NCBI GenBank assembly: GCA_019693395.1
Contig: JAAMXP010001572.1
Location: forward strand, 7,556 to 44,670
Length of the DNA stretch: 37,115 bases
Source: Ettlia oleoabundans
Lineage: Eukaryota > Chlorophyta > Chlorophyceae > Chlamydomonadales
Reading direction: 5' to 3'
Shown: positions 14,742-25,776 of the stretch, piece by piece
Layout: each line of letters opens with the position of its first letter
Position numbering within the stretch: the first letter of the stretch is position 1
Notes under the pieces: generated by a model
What the model saw: the letters and a program-made list of their open reading frames with translations, nothing else
Told to the model about the DNA's origin: nothing
Databases searched by the model: none
Program-made: the position numbers and the translations under genes

Positions 14742-16471
14742 TCAAGGCTCCGCCATGGGCTGCTGAGCAGTTGCATTGTCGCTGCGTGCAGTTGCCGCCT
14801 GCTTGCCCTCCATTGCTGGACCTATGACTCCCGTCATGCCACTGCAACCAGCGCCAACGTTGGAAGCCGGTGGGAAAAAGTTGACCGCCAGCTTGGCAGC
14901 CAGAAAGTTCTTGCCCAAGACAATCAGCTCCTCTGGGCTGTTGGCCTGTGCACAGTGCGCAATAAGCAGTCCAAAAAGGGAGGCTACTGTTTGGAAGCAG
15001 AACACATCCATATGGACTGCCGTATGCATCCGTTTCATCCTGACCCTGCCCCAACCCCAAACAAAATAAAAGCAGGAAAAGAACGGAGCGGCACCATGCT
15101 CACCGCTGCCAGGCGGGGCAGCACCATTCGCTCCTCCTCCAGCATGTGGGTGGTGAGGTGGACCTGCACATAATGAATTCACATGAAGCAATCAAGAACT
15201 GTGAATGTGCTGCAGCAGGCTCATGGCAGGGCTGCACAGCAGATTCAGACATCGAAATGAGCGCAAGCCCCCAGGCCTAGGTATGGGAAAGCTCTTGCCT
15301 GCAGGTTCTGAACAGCGGTCTCCAGCTCAGCCACCCCAGGGCCGGCGCCTGCAGCGGCGGGGACTCCTAAAGAGCACCCGGCAGCTCTCAGTGCTCCCAG
15401 AAGGTCTGCTTCCACCTGCGCCCTTGGATTACACAGGCATGCGCCCCAACAAGTTAGCCTGTGCAACTGCATCCCGGGTCTGCAAGTGACTCTCAGTTGC
15501 AGCTAATTGTCAGGCAAAAACCTTTGCACGTCTTATCACTGCAAACAGCTGTGACAGGCTTGACACCACACCTCATGTGGCTGTGCCTGCCTTACAGCCC
15601 CTGCTGTGACAAATTTGTGCTAGTGCCACCCTCCTGCGACCAGGTGTGCTGCTGCATCCCTGGCCCAAGTGGTTTGCCTGCCCCTATGCCTCCCACTGCA
15701 GCACCTGCTTGTGCGCCTGCCTGGATGTCAGCGCCAGCACAGCGTTGTCGGTGGAGCCCGCAGCATCTGACTCCAGAGCGGGATAAAGCACATCCAGCTC
15801 TGCCTGCAGGGAAGGGTTTGGACTAGGGAAAGTCAATTGAACCATCAAAGCTCACCCCTGCCTGACCAGTTGGCTGCAATGGCCATCCGCATGAAGTGTA
15901 GGTGGGGTCATTGTGCCACGGTGCCTTCGGGGTCCCGGCCTCATGCTTCACCGGCCTTGCCCACAATGCAAAGCCTTTGGGAAGCCTATTTACCGGCCCA
16001 ATAACACATCACCTGTGAGTGCATACGAATTTCCTGGAACAAGGCCGCTGCGTGCATGTGCATCAGGTGCTCGGCGTGAGGCTCCTGCTTGCGCGCCGCT
16101 GCCATCTCAAAATGGGCGAACAGCGTGCTCACTGCACGGTGGTCGCCTGCGGCAAGGGAAAGCGGGAGGGGGTCAGCTTCGGGGCTGGCCACTGGACTTT
16201 GCTCGGATGCGCCCCAAAGATCGAAGCTGCCCTTACAGTAGCTGGGAGGCTGGTGTCAAATTGTGCTGGCGTCCAAGGTTGTCCAAGGTGGCGCAGTAAC
16301 AGCCGCCCTGTCAGTCCCTTGGTGCATTGCAGGCCTGTCAAGCTCACAGAGGACGAGGTCGATGATGTCTGGCTCTGCAAATGCCGTGGTGCCAGTCAGC
16401 CCTGCATCACTGGTGGCCAACTGAGCAGCCGCAGCCGCCGCTGTCACAGCTGTCTGGTCGGGGGCTGCCAT
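14742..16471 (-). CDS. Hemerythrin HHE cation-binding domain protein
   Basis: Predicted di-iron four-helix protein that could bind O2 or sense iron, oxygen or NO (family-level inference). Six exons: 16471-16348, 16146-16013, 15803-15705, 15415-15299, 15163-15104, 14945-14742; 245 aa. The metal ligands of the HHE fold are all visible: H44 (DHRAVSTLF), H84-x3-E88 (MHSQAELDVLYPAL), H117 (HKQ), and H160/H164-x3-E168 (VHLTTHMLEEERMVLPRL). It has one HHE domain and none of the RING or zinc-finger modules of the plant BRUTUS/HRZ iron sensors. The N-terminus (1-40) is Ala/Thr-rich and could be a leader or disordered; the C-terminus (about 200-245) is low-complexity. The intron after residue 158 uses a GC donor (CAG|GCAAGA) and preserves phase 0. 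The start ATG at 16471 was chosen because the domain begins soon after it. Confidence 0.88.
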
Positions 16472-16881
16472 GAGTCTATATGTAGGTTTACATAGGACGA
16501 AAAGGTGAGCAAATGGGCGCCAGTGAAGGAATCAAACGTACAGAGCAAAGGCTGGGGTTGTGAGCAATTACATAGGATGGAGACGGGAAAGAATGTGCCA
16601 AAGGCTTTCTTTGGTTGGAACCTTTCACCTAATCGATAGCAGGAGGGTTGCAAAATTGAGTGCGGGGTTTCGTTCAGACGTAGAAAGCATTGAGGTGAGC
16701 TTGGAAAAGGAGGAGATCAAGCGTCACAGCGTTGTAGAAGGGAATGCAGGAGGCACCGGGAACGCGTCTCACACCTGTGAAATACATGGTGACTGACAGC
16801 TTGAACGGCGAGCAGTAATTGATGCAAAAAGGCTGGGCATTACGGTATATGCGCCTGCTTCAGCCGCACAGCGGCGTCTAT
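16472..16881. other. Spacer between the hydrolase 3' end and the hemerythrin 5' end
   Basis: Both flanking genes are on the minus strand, so this 410-bp stretch holds the hydrolase 3' UTR and the hemerythrin promoter. A minus-strand TGTAA at 16572-16568 is a candidate poly(A) signal. Nothing else is recognised. Confidence 0.45.
16568..16572 (-). terminator. Candidate poly(A) signal TGTAA for the alpha/beta hydrolase
   Basis: The plus strand reads TTACA here, so the minus strand reads TGTAA about 310 bp after the hydrolase stop. A second copy lies at 16488-16492, close to the next gene's start. Confidence 0.35.
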
Positions 16882-18822
16882 CTATGTGCTGGCTGCAGCC
16901 CAGGCTTCCACCTCCACAGCTGCACCACCTGCAGGGCCACCCGCTGCCGCAGCTGGCTGGCTGGGCGCTGGCCTTTCCAGCATTGCCTGCAGCGCATCCT
17001 GCAGGATGGTCCCTGCATGGCGCCCAGCAAGGCTGATGTGCCCCTCATCCTCCATCAGCAGCAGGTGGCTGCCGGAGATGTTGGCATGATACCACTCAGC
17101 GTGCATGTGTGGCACTATGTTATCGTCCTTCCCGTGCCAGATGACCGTCCTGCGGCACCGTTTTGGAAGGGCTGGGATAGGGGGCAGGAGGTGCCAAGTC
17201 CGGCAAGGCAGCAGGTCGGGAGCAGGAACAACAGGCAGCCCTGCTAATCTTATATTGCCATGTTATTACTGCCGATGAGCATCACATGCAGCCCTGATAG
17301 AGCATGCAGTACTCTGGGGTGACGTCGCTGCCGCACCTGGCCTGCACCGCTGCCACATCCACACCCCAGTCCTGTGCAAGCACCCCATAATCGCGCAGTA
17401 CGCCTTTCAAGCCGCCGTGATAAGCACGCTGCGCAGAGGAGGAACAGAAAGCACTAACCGGGGAAAGGATGCCTTCGTGTTCATTACAACAGTGAGGACA
17501 GCTGTGTTGACCCCCCCCCCCACCCCCCCCACCCCAACACACACACACACACATACACACAGCAAAAGTTGTACGTTGCAAACTGTTTAGTGCCACACAA
17601 TCATCCACCAGTTGTCTGCTACCAAATCTCTGCTACCACATTCATCTCATGCACTGATTAGAGCATGTAGAGCTAGCCTTGATGACTGTAAAGCACAGCG
17701 CTGGCACCAAAACGCAGCAAGCGACCACCGCCAGGCCACCCACCTGCACGAAGCGCAGCAGCCAGTCCTTGCAGGTGTCGTTATCCTGCAGGAAGGAGGC
17801 GTCGCTGGGCCCCAGGGAGTCACCTGCACCATTTTTCACCATGCCAGGCGTGTGCTGCAGGCGCACAGGCAGGCAGGCGGGCGGGCGGGCGTGAGTGGAG
17901 CGAATGCATTGCAAAGCTCTGACCGCCGACTGATTGGACCGCGGGAATAGGTTTCCAGCTTGAGGTCATATGCTGGCGGACTCACACCAACAGGGAAGGT
18001 GCACGCAGCACTTTCTGGAAGCTCACCTTTGCGGCCATCTTCACAACGGAGTTTATGAGCAGGCCAGCTCCCGAGCCCCGCCAGCTCATGCACCACCTGC
18101 GCCCACAAGCATACAGCTTCAAACCCAGCAACAACACATATCTAACCCTGCGATAAAGGTCAAACTACATTGCGGATAGGCAGGAGGTATGCCAAGGAGC
18201 GGTCTGCATGTAGTGAGACGCAGGGGTTGGACACAATGCAAGCCGGCTGGCGGGCGGCGCAGGTTGTGGAGGCATGGCATGCAGGCAACCAAACTGTGCA
18301 GACATCACTTGGCTCAAACCTGTCCATAGGTTGTAATGAGCGGCGCAGGTGACGGTGCTGCTTGCCGTGGGTGGCCGCCAGCCCCGCCAGCAGCAGAAGC
18401 TGCTGTGTGCGGCCCGGGTGCAGCGCTGCAAATGCTGCAGCATATGGCGCACCACCCGACTCGCCCATTTGAACCGCAGCAGACAGGTGGAGGTGATCCA
18501 TTAGCTGTGCAGCGTCGTCCGCTACTGAAGCCAAGGTCATTCTGGGGTGAAATGTGGAGCCACCCATTCCTGGGCGGTCAAAGGACACCACCGTGACGCC
18601 CAGACTGGCGCCAGCTGTCGCCACCGGTTCTGCCTCAACCAGGCTGGCGGGTGTGCCGTGATGGTATACACACACCAGCTTGGCTTCAGTCAAAGGTGCT
18701 CCCATAACCGCATACGCAAGCGTTCGGCCGTCTCCCAGGTGCAGAGTCTGGAACTCGTAAGGGAGGCACACAGGCGCCACAGCTGCGGACGCCTGCGCTT
18801 CCGCCGTACCACAGGCGGACAT
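16882..18822 (-). CDS. Alpha/beta hydrolase fold protein
   Basis: Serine hydrolase of unknown substrate. Five exons: 18822-18320, 18096-18027, 17854-17744, 17428-17337, 17149-16882; 347 aa. The full catalytic set is visible: nucleophile S122 in GESGG (120-124), the acid in HGKDDNIVP (D267 or D268) and the His in DEGHISL (H296). YHHGTPAS (53-60) gives the oxyanion-hole HG motif, and FDRPGMGGS (81-89) is a standard block of this family. An insert between about 168 and 258 forms the likely lid. The C-terminal 40 residues are Ala/Pro/Gly-rich. The ATG at 18822 is the first in-frame ATG; the open frame extends upstream only through a GTG. Exon 1 is closed with a somewhat weak GTTTGA donor, supported by phase. 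No signal peptide or membrane segment is obvious. It could act on an ester, lactone or epoxide; sequence alone does not decide. Confidence 0.85.
17511..17560. repeat. Poly(C) and (AC)n simple repeat in a hydrolase intron
   Basis: A run of Cs broken by two As (17511-17534) is followed by an AC dinucleotide repeat to 17560. Both lie in the intron between the third and fourth hydrolase exons. On the coding strand this is a G-run next to GT repeats, a possible G-quadruplex. Confidence 0.85.
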
Positions 18823-20206
18823 GGCTGCTGCGCTTTGGCAGCACCTGCCTTCGACAGTGCCACGAGTGACCTTTGAGAGCCTGCAACACGATTTAACGTC
18901 GGGGATCAGCAGCAAGTCAGCAACAGTGGGAGCAGGGAGGCCACTTAGCACCCGCTTACCGCCACCTGGATGGGCCACCGCCGGCGCCCTGGTCGTATCG
19001 CGCTGGCCCGGGACCTACCGAAAAGCTGGGCGGCAGTTTCCCGTGATGAACAGGAAATTCGTTGTGGGAAGCGCCGCAAACCTTGAGAAGCACAAGCGGG
19101 CGAAGGTGCTCACCCTGATAACTGCGTGACCCTTCCGATCAGTGCAGTGAAGTCGAATTGATTGCACTGCTCAAAGGACCGAGTGGCTAGCCTTGTGTTG
19201 CTTGCAAGAGGCACAAAATACCTAAATGGCCGTGCCGCACCCCTCGATAACCCGTTCCTTATGTAAGGCCCCCAAGTAACTTTGCAAGTGTCAATGAAAG
19301 GGTACAGATGGATCACACGGAGGTAATGGGGTATTTGCAGGTACGTGCGGGTACACAACACTTCCATCACCAAATATCCAAGTGGAACTCGGTCTTGTTG
19401 ATATCCCCTTGTGACACCAAGAATATTTGCACATGAAAATCGTCATAGTATGCCCTTCACGACCCAGCATCGCAGCTGACGCTGGTGTTGGAAGCAGCGG
19501 AAGTGCGCTGTCGTTACTCTGTAAATTTGGCGGCACACAGCAATGGCTGTTAATGACCCTCTTCTGTGCTCGCTTGATCGATGTTGGTACGTTGTTAGGT
19601 GTCATCCTTTTGCCAAACATAAACTTACACAAGAGTGAAGAGCGATGCCTCGGACAAACTGTTATGGCACCGGAGTGCTCAAACACAGAGATACACAGCA
19701 GAAAGGTTCCATTAAGACAACCCTGCACTGCTTTTGCAACTGTGTGGGTGGGAATTGTGAGTAAATAAAGGGTTTCCTATAAAAATGCGATATGCATTTG
19801 GCGAAGAACCATAGGGGACGGGGAATTCGCAGTCAAACAAAGGAAGATGAAGGATGCCAAGGACTCCAGATACTTGCAGATACTAATCAACGTTTATAGA
19901 CACGTCTGCAAGAAACGGAGGAACGAGCAAGAAGGCGCACAGGGTCGGGAAGCAATAGACAGGGACAGCGACTGATGAATGGCACCAGCACGATACGCTA
20001 CCAGTGGTTCATTTGCAAAAAGTCAATACAGCATAAAGGAAAGCCGAGGATGGGATGCTTCTCTTGTTACTACCCAAAAAGTCATGGGAGCGGCCATGAC
20101 ATGACAAAGCACCTTACCCAACTATTCGACCTTCGACCTTTGATGCACCAGCCCTCAGAAGGCGCTTGGTTTGTTTTGTTGTTGATACACAGGGACACAA
20201 AGCCCC
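18823..20206. other. Longest gene-free stretch: hydrolase promoter and 3' flank of the next gene
   Basis: About 1.4 kb with no supported gene. Its left end must hold the hydrolase promoter; its right end is the 3' flank of the minus-strand gene at 20207. From about 19130 onward it is visibly poorer in GC than its surroundings; the 60 bases 19381-19440 have 24 G/C. A TATA-like CTATAAAAATG occurs near 19777 on the plus strand, and open frames of about 110-145 codons occur on both strands at 19291-19768, but neither shows a recognisable protein or domain. Confidence 0.5.
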
Positions 20207-22507
20207 TCACCAGAGGGGCGCAATCGCGGCGGCAAGCAGGCCCAGGCTCACTGCCACCGCAACGGGGGCCTGGGCAACGGGCGGCAGGAAGGTGGCGCCC
20301 ACGCTCTTCACCGCCTCATAAACCCTTTCAGCCAGCAGCCATCCAGCAGCACCTGCAGGAACAGAAGGCAGAGCCAGAGCAGCCAAGGTCATTTCCTCAT
20401 AGTAGGAGGGGATAGCTGACGAGCATAAGCTGCCGGCTAGTATTCATTGCTCACAGGCAGTGGCAGGGAACAGCAGGAGAAATATTTTGCGCAGGTTGGC
20501 GTTTCACTGGCATGTTAACAATAAGCCCCATGTCTGAGAACTGCCAGAAGGGCCAACCTCTCTACTGCCTACCTACCAGCTAGACATGCAGCCACCCCAC
20601 CCTGCCGAACACGCGGCGCTCTGGCTCACCCACCCAACCATCTACCCGCCACCACACACAAACCTGGGAGGCTGGGTCGCGATGTGATGCAAGTCATATC
20701 CGGGGCACCGCTGTCGCTCCATCGGCTCCAGCGGTCCAGCAGGGCCGACATGGGGGCAGCAACAGGCGGCAGAACTTCCAATTTGTGAGGAGCCGCTGCC
20801 AGGTCAGCCAGCTGCAAAGCAGGCCGTGCAGCCTCCCGGCTTGTTGGAGCCGTTGAGGGGATGACAGCTCCCACGCCCACCACAGCGTTCTGCGGCATAA
20901 GGTCCTGAGGGGTCCGCCTGCTAGTGGCAGAGCGTTGTCCGGGGCGCACCAGCCGTTTCTGCTGTGGGTGATCGCGCGCTCCACCCTGCAAGCGCTGGGA
21001 GGCAGCCGCCAGGCCAGCCGCCCGCTGAGCCAGCTGCGACGCCTCCCAAAGGGCTGCTGCAACCTCCTCAGGGGTTTGCTGAGCCTGCAGCCTCTGTTGC
21101 TGAGGTGGCTGCTCCACCTGACTGCGGCCTGCCACAGACAGCAGGCGCTCGTACTCCGCAGCCCGGCAGGCAGCCTGCTCCGCCAGCCTGGAGGCTTCCT
21201 CAGCCTCTACAGTACCTGCCTGCTCCACCAAGGGGACCTCTTCAGATGTGCCTGTGTTCTTGCCAATGATGCTGGTGGGCGCATGCTTTCTATTATATAA
21301 GGTGGCCCCCTTGTTGCCGCCAACTACATCTTCCGTTGTGCTACCATTGCCACCACTGTTGGCACTGCCAGGCATGTGGCTGAGCCGCAGCTGCAGCCCC
21401 GCAGCCGCTTCAGGCGGCAGTGCTGAAGCCAGGTGACGCTGAGCCAGCTCAAAGGCTGTGGGCTGTGGCTCCAGGATGCCGGCTATGCCGCCAACGGCAT
21501 CGCTGCTCCGGAAGCTGTAGAGCACGGCACCACCGCTGGCCGCCTGTACTGTCGCCCCGGTTGCAGCAGCAAGCGCTGCTGTTGAGCGGTTCAAAGTGAC
21601 CTTCTGCTGGTGCTGCGTTGGATGCCGTTGTTGCTGCTCACCAAGAAAGCGCGCCATCATTTCTCGCGCCTTGACCGTGACCAGCGCATTGCTGCAAGCG
21701 AGAAGGGCCAGGAGAAGCATTAGTAGCTATATCAAAGGCAAAACAAATAGGAAATGCGTGTGATCTGGCACCAGCAGCCATAGTAGGCCAGCCAAGCCCA
21801 CCTTTGTTGCAGCTCTTGGTCCAGGTTTGCCAGCTGAGCACCCAACTGCTGGGTGCGTGCGGCCAGCTGGTCAAGGGGACGGTGGGGCACCAGCGGGGAC
21901 CACCCATCAACCTACAAGCGCAACTCAATAAAGAAGCATGTGGCGCTGGGCGGTAGCATGGCAAATCCAAGGTAGCAACCCAAAGATGATGTAGCAACCA
22001 CTGTCCAGTCTGCTGCACCACACATACGTGGGCGCACCTGCTGCACCGCTTGCACTGCCCCCGGCCCACTGCAACGGGCAATCCTGCGACGCTTCACGCT
22101 GGGTGAAAGGCCTGCGCAGGGTTGATTAGTGACATGGGTGAAGGAGCAGCGGGATAATACCCTAGGGTGCCCCTGCACAGGAGTGGCCGACCCGTGCCTG
22201 TGAGCCGTTCCAAGCCTGCACTTTTGTAAATTTTGTAAAAAGGTTACTCGCCTACTTGCCATGTCGCCTTTCTGCTGCGGGTCGGCGCAAGAGATGCGCA
22301 AGAGGTCGGGCACGCTGCAATTAACCCAGCCATGGCCGGCAACTGCCTTCTCCCCCTCCCGTTACCAAGAAGCGCCCGATGCAAGTGGTTGAAAGAGTGG
22401 CAATCTGAATCAAAGATGACATGGCATTGTTGATGTGCCGCTGGCCACGCAGGTGCACATCTTGTTGAGCTGGTGACTGCCTACCTTGCACCCTTGGCCC
22501 CATACAT
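20207..22507 (-). CDS. Unrecognised protein with coiled-coil-like regions and a C-terminal membrane anchor
   Basis: I do not recognise this protein. Six exons fit in phase: 22507-22485, 22314-22256, 22111-22038, 21911-21802, 21691-20664, 20352-20207; 479 aa. The N-terminal part (about 9-110) looks most conserved-like: VPDLLRISCADPQQKGDM, then a helical heptad-like stretch LDQLAARTQQLGAQLANLDQ and NALVTVKAREMMARFLGEQQ. The middle (about 230-370) is Ala/Gln/Glu-rich and probably coiled-coil or disordered. The last exon encodes AERVYEAVKSVGATFLPPVAQ and a hydrophobic stretch VAVAVSLGLLAAAIAPLW that ends the protein, as in tail-anchored membrane proteins. The first exon (MYGAKGA) is short and rests on a GTAGGC donor and phase only, so the start is the weakest part. 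One acceptor is TAG rather than CAG. The organelle cannot be told. Confidence 0.6.
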
Positions 22508-22906
22508 GACTTGTACAACGGCTTTAGGGAAGGGATGAAGCGAGTGTGGCTACGCCCCAGGCTAACAGGACTTGCCCCTTGCCCCGCCCTCTATGGTTGT
22601 TCTGGACCAGCATCACATGCAGTGATTACAGTAGTGAAGCAGTGCTGCGATTTATGGGAGACATGTAAGTTCTGGAGAATGTCCGTCAAAACAAACAAGC
22701 AAGGTACAGGACGCATACAGGACGCATTACCATGGCGCTACCACTATTATTAAGAAACAAAATCTTTGGAGGCCGGCACAGCCATGCCTCGGCACAACCC
22801 AAGCCTTCTAACTGTGCAGGGCTGAATTCAACTGCAACACGAAGCCTGCGTGGTCTAAAATTTGCTGCATCAATGACGCTACGCTGCACTGTCAAACCAG
22901 TGCTGG
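22508..22906. other. Spacer between the TraB gene 3' end and the tail-anchored protein gene 5' end
   Basis: Both neighbours are on the minus strand. The 399 bp hold the TraB 3' UTR, with a candidate TGTAA, and the promoter of the downstream gene. No other feature is seen. Confidence 0.45.
22626..22630 (-). terminator. Candidate poly(A) signal TGTAA for the TraB gene
   Basis: The plus strand reads TTACA, giving TGTAA on the minus strand 277 bp past the stop at 22907. Confidence 0.45.
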
Positions 22907-25248
22907 CTACCTGCGCAGCCTTAGCAGCGCTGTGCTGACCAGCACGCCACCGGCTGTGAGCAGCGCGATGCGGCGCCAACGCAGAATGGGCTGCCGCTCC
23001 GCTGGCATGCTGGTAATCTCGGCGATGTCAATCTCGCAATCCCAGTGCTCCCTGTGGAAGAAGAAGATCAAGATCGATACAAGTCACGGTACAATCAGCT
23101 CATCAAATAGCAAGGGTTGAGGACTAAAGGGGCGATGCTTGACAAGGCTGTAGTGAGTGGAAACGCGGTGCTTCAAATTGCACACTTCCACCACCTGTCC
23201 CTATGCAGCTCCCCGGAAACAGCATATCAGCAATAATATGCATACACGATTGAAGCTGGTAAGGCAATGCATTTGGCCAGACATGCACCTGATGCCTCGC
23301 AGGTGGCCTGCCCCCACAATAGCCACCACTGTGTGTGCACGAGGTGCCAGTTTTCGAAGCATAAACGTCATGTACTGATCACGCTCCGTCAGCAACGGGC
23401 GCAGCAGGCTGGGAAATTCCTGCAGGCAGGCGGCCACAAGGTAGCAAGCAGGAGGCAGGGCAGAGCAGGAGCAGGTAAGGGTAAAGGGGCAATCAAGAGG
23501 GCAGCAAGAGGCAGGCACTTCGCCGCCAGGCAGGGAGGGGTGCAAAAAAATGAAGATGATCCCCTGCGCTTCCCAGTCAGGCTGGCTATTCTGGCCAACT
23601 GGACTGACGAACAAATCATTTAGAAAGGTCGCGTGCAACAAGCTGCAGCATTGCTGAGACGACAGCAAGCAGGGGCATGCCTTTCCGAACTCGCGTATCG
23701 CCTCGGTCAGCACGTCCGATTCCTTCATCTTCTCAATCTCTTGCCGCATCTCCTCAGTGTCAAGCATGCTGCAGACAAGTCACCACAGCACCCAACAGAA
23801 GAGCGGAACATTAGCACCAGCGGCAGGACACAAGCTACAAGGAGGTCTAAACCACAGGCACAAATATCCGGATGGGTCTTACCATGGGTGGACTTCGCTT
23901 TTGCATGAAGGATCCCTGCACACCAGCTTTATGCACATGGACAAGCTTGCAAAATTGCCGCACCTCAGCCCTGTCCACAGCAGCGTTCCTGTGAGCTTGA
24001 CCTTCTCCCACAAGCCAAGCGCGTGCCAGACGCGTGCCAAGGTAATGGTGAGCTGCCTATCTCCAAGCACAACCTGCACCTCAAGAACGAAGAGCGGATT
24101 GATGCGCTGTGTCAGCTGGGTAAATGCCTGCCACCTGCCTGCTCTTTTTTTACCTGGCTGCCTGGCATTTGTGGTCTGGCGCCGACCCCTGGCATGCTCC
24201 ATGCCAGCATTCCAACGCGCTACTGACAAAATTTTGCGTTGCCACTCAGCACACCAATCCATAGCAGCAGAACCGGCCCTCCGCGCCCCCGCCCACCTGT
24301 GCGCCTATCGCATGCGCCTCCCGCAGCGCCACCCTGAACTCTTCTCCCGGCATCACATCCAGGTTTTTCCCAACCTTGGCAAGCAGCCTAAATTGGGCAG
24401 TATGATGATGGTGCACAGGAAGTACACTGAGTGATCCAAAGCAGGTTGAGGAGGGAGGTACCTCGGCAGGCAGGCAGGCAGGCAACAGCAGCAGCCCCTC
24501 CACAGCGCAGCACCCAATGTCCAGCAAACACCGCGGCAGCAGCGTGCCGGAGGCAACTAATAATGTGCATGCATGAGGATGCCATGCAGTTAGGCAGGGA
24601 GGCGGGCAGGCATGCGTGCATGGAAGCAGGCAGGCAGCTGGGCATGGGGCGGAAGGCAGCAGCACCCACCACGAGTAGATGCCTTGGAAGGGTGTCGCTC
24701 GCCCCGCCCTGACCTCTGTAAGCACTTGACTTAGAGAAGGTTCCCGTATTTTGTCTGCTGTCAGGATGGGCTTGCGTTCAGAACACAACTCAATCATGAC
24801 AACCTGCAGGAGAGAGGCGGCCACCCAGACATGCAGGTTTGATTCTCAACGGGTGGTGCCGCTGCCCCCGTGCGGGGGTTGCTGGTGCCAGGGCGGGCGG
24901 CACAAGAACCATGTGTAGAGACGTGTGGCCGCAGAAGTACAGCAGCAAGCAATTTGCAACCACAGCAGCACAAGCATGATGCAAGGGGCAACGCACAGCA
25001 GCAGCGCGCTGCAGCGGCAGCAGCGGAGGGGACGTGGCAGCAACGCTTGCCTGCGGCTTTACAGCCCGTATTAGCCTGGCGACATCCTCGCAACTATGTG
25101 CACTGACGTGCGCAGTACCTAGCACGTAAAACGTGGCTTCGGTGCCACCAGGCGGCCCTTCTGGGCGGCAACGCAAGATTGCTAGTGGCTGCGGAAGAGT
25201 GTTAGGAGCCTGGAGCTCACTACTAGTTGGGGCCGCCGGCTCGGCCAT
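22907..25248 (-). CDS. TraB/PrgY-family membrane protein
   Basis: TraB-domain proteins are related to the bacterial pheromone-shutdown protein PrgY; plant members sit on organelle membranes (family knowledge), and the enzymatic role here is unknown. Seven exons: 25248-25051, 24803-24670, 24387-24297, 24073-23964, 23768-23681, 23419-23289, 23051-22907; 298 aa. Family motifs in order: GTAHVS (44-49), VMIELCSER (68-76), VMPGEEFRVALREA (121-134), LGDRQLTITLARVW (144-157), TERDQYM (218-224) and VGAGHLRGI (242-250). The conserved H47, E71, R76, R147, E219 and H246 are present. A hydrophobic segment at about 279-294 flanked by Arg on both sides is a C-terminal membrane anchor. Introns 1 and 5 appear to use GC donors. 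An in-frame ATG at 25371 would add 41 residues rich in Arg, Leu and Ser that could be a transit peptide; which start is used is open. Confidence 0.88.
24466..24485. repeat. GGCA tetranucleotide repeat in a TraB intron
   Basis: About five tandem GGCA units within the intron between the second and third TraB exons. It is the same motif as the longer array at 27901. Confidence 0.75.
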
Positions 25249-25776
25249 CAGTTGTGCATACGCTAACAACAATGGGGAGGCACGCCGCTCCAGCCTGCTG
25301 GGTGTTGGGCTCACGCAGGTGTGCTGATTATGTTTAAGTGCAAAGCGCAATGTATACACACCCCGACCCATCCCGTCATTGACTGGCACTGTTGCTCATC
25401 CGCTGATCAACTGAACCGTGGCGGCCACCTCAGCATTAAACCTCGTTCCAGCAGGTCTTTGCCGTGCACCCGCTGTCAAGCTTTCCTGGTCCAACGTAAA
25501 ATCGTGTCACCATGGGAACTGGGCCCAACAAGGCAACACAAGCCCCGTTGGGTTTGCAAGCGCAGTAGGGAGCCCTTGCTTAGCACCAGTCGCCAGCAGA
25601 AATAACGTTCACCTCAGCTTGCAATTCGTTGCATGGTTGCTCGAGTATAGCCATCAGTGCTTTGCTGTTGGTGGTGGCAGCAGGCCGGGCGTGGCACCGT
25701 AGACGGCAGCTAGGCGGTTCCGCAACACGCAGTCTGCTGCGCTACAGGCGCTGACCACGCCAGATACGCCAGGCCA
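25249..25776. promoter_or_regulatory. Divergent promoter region between the TraB and aldo/keto reductase genes
   Basis: 528 bp between two divergent start codons, short enough for a shared bidirectional promoter. If the upstream TraB ATG at 25371 is used, the gap shrinks to about 405 bp. No defined box is recognised. Confidence 0.5.

Noticed and set aside
15853..15895. Small extra exon in the hemerythrin gene
   Set aside because: A CAG and a GTGAGC flank about 20 bases there, but joining the neighbouring exons directly keeps phase 0 and gives the conserved HSQAELDVLYPAL block without it.
19427..19768. Possible small gene of 113 codons
   Set aside because: No recognisable domain, no supporting splice structure, and an overlapping open frame of similar length on the other strand. 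Reported only as part of the gene-free island.
20935..21300. Plus-strand Leu/Gln-rich open frames
   Set aside because: They are antisense to the Ala/Gln-rich exon of the tail-anchored protein gene; the composition explains the lack of stops.
22321..22484. Extra exon of the tail-anchored protein gene (about 22465-22367)
   Set aside because: It has an acceptor and a GTAACG donor and an open frame, but no reading of it gives the phase needed by the next exon at 22314. Skipping it to the small ATG exon at 22507 does.
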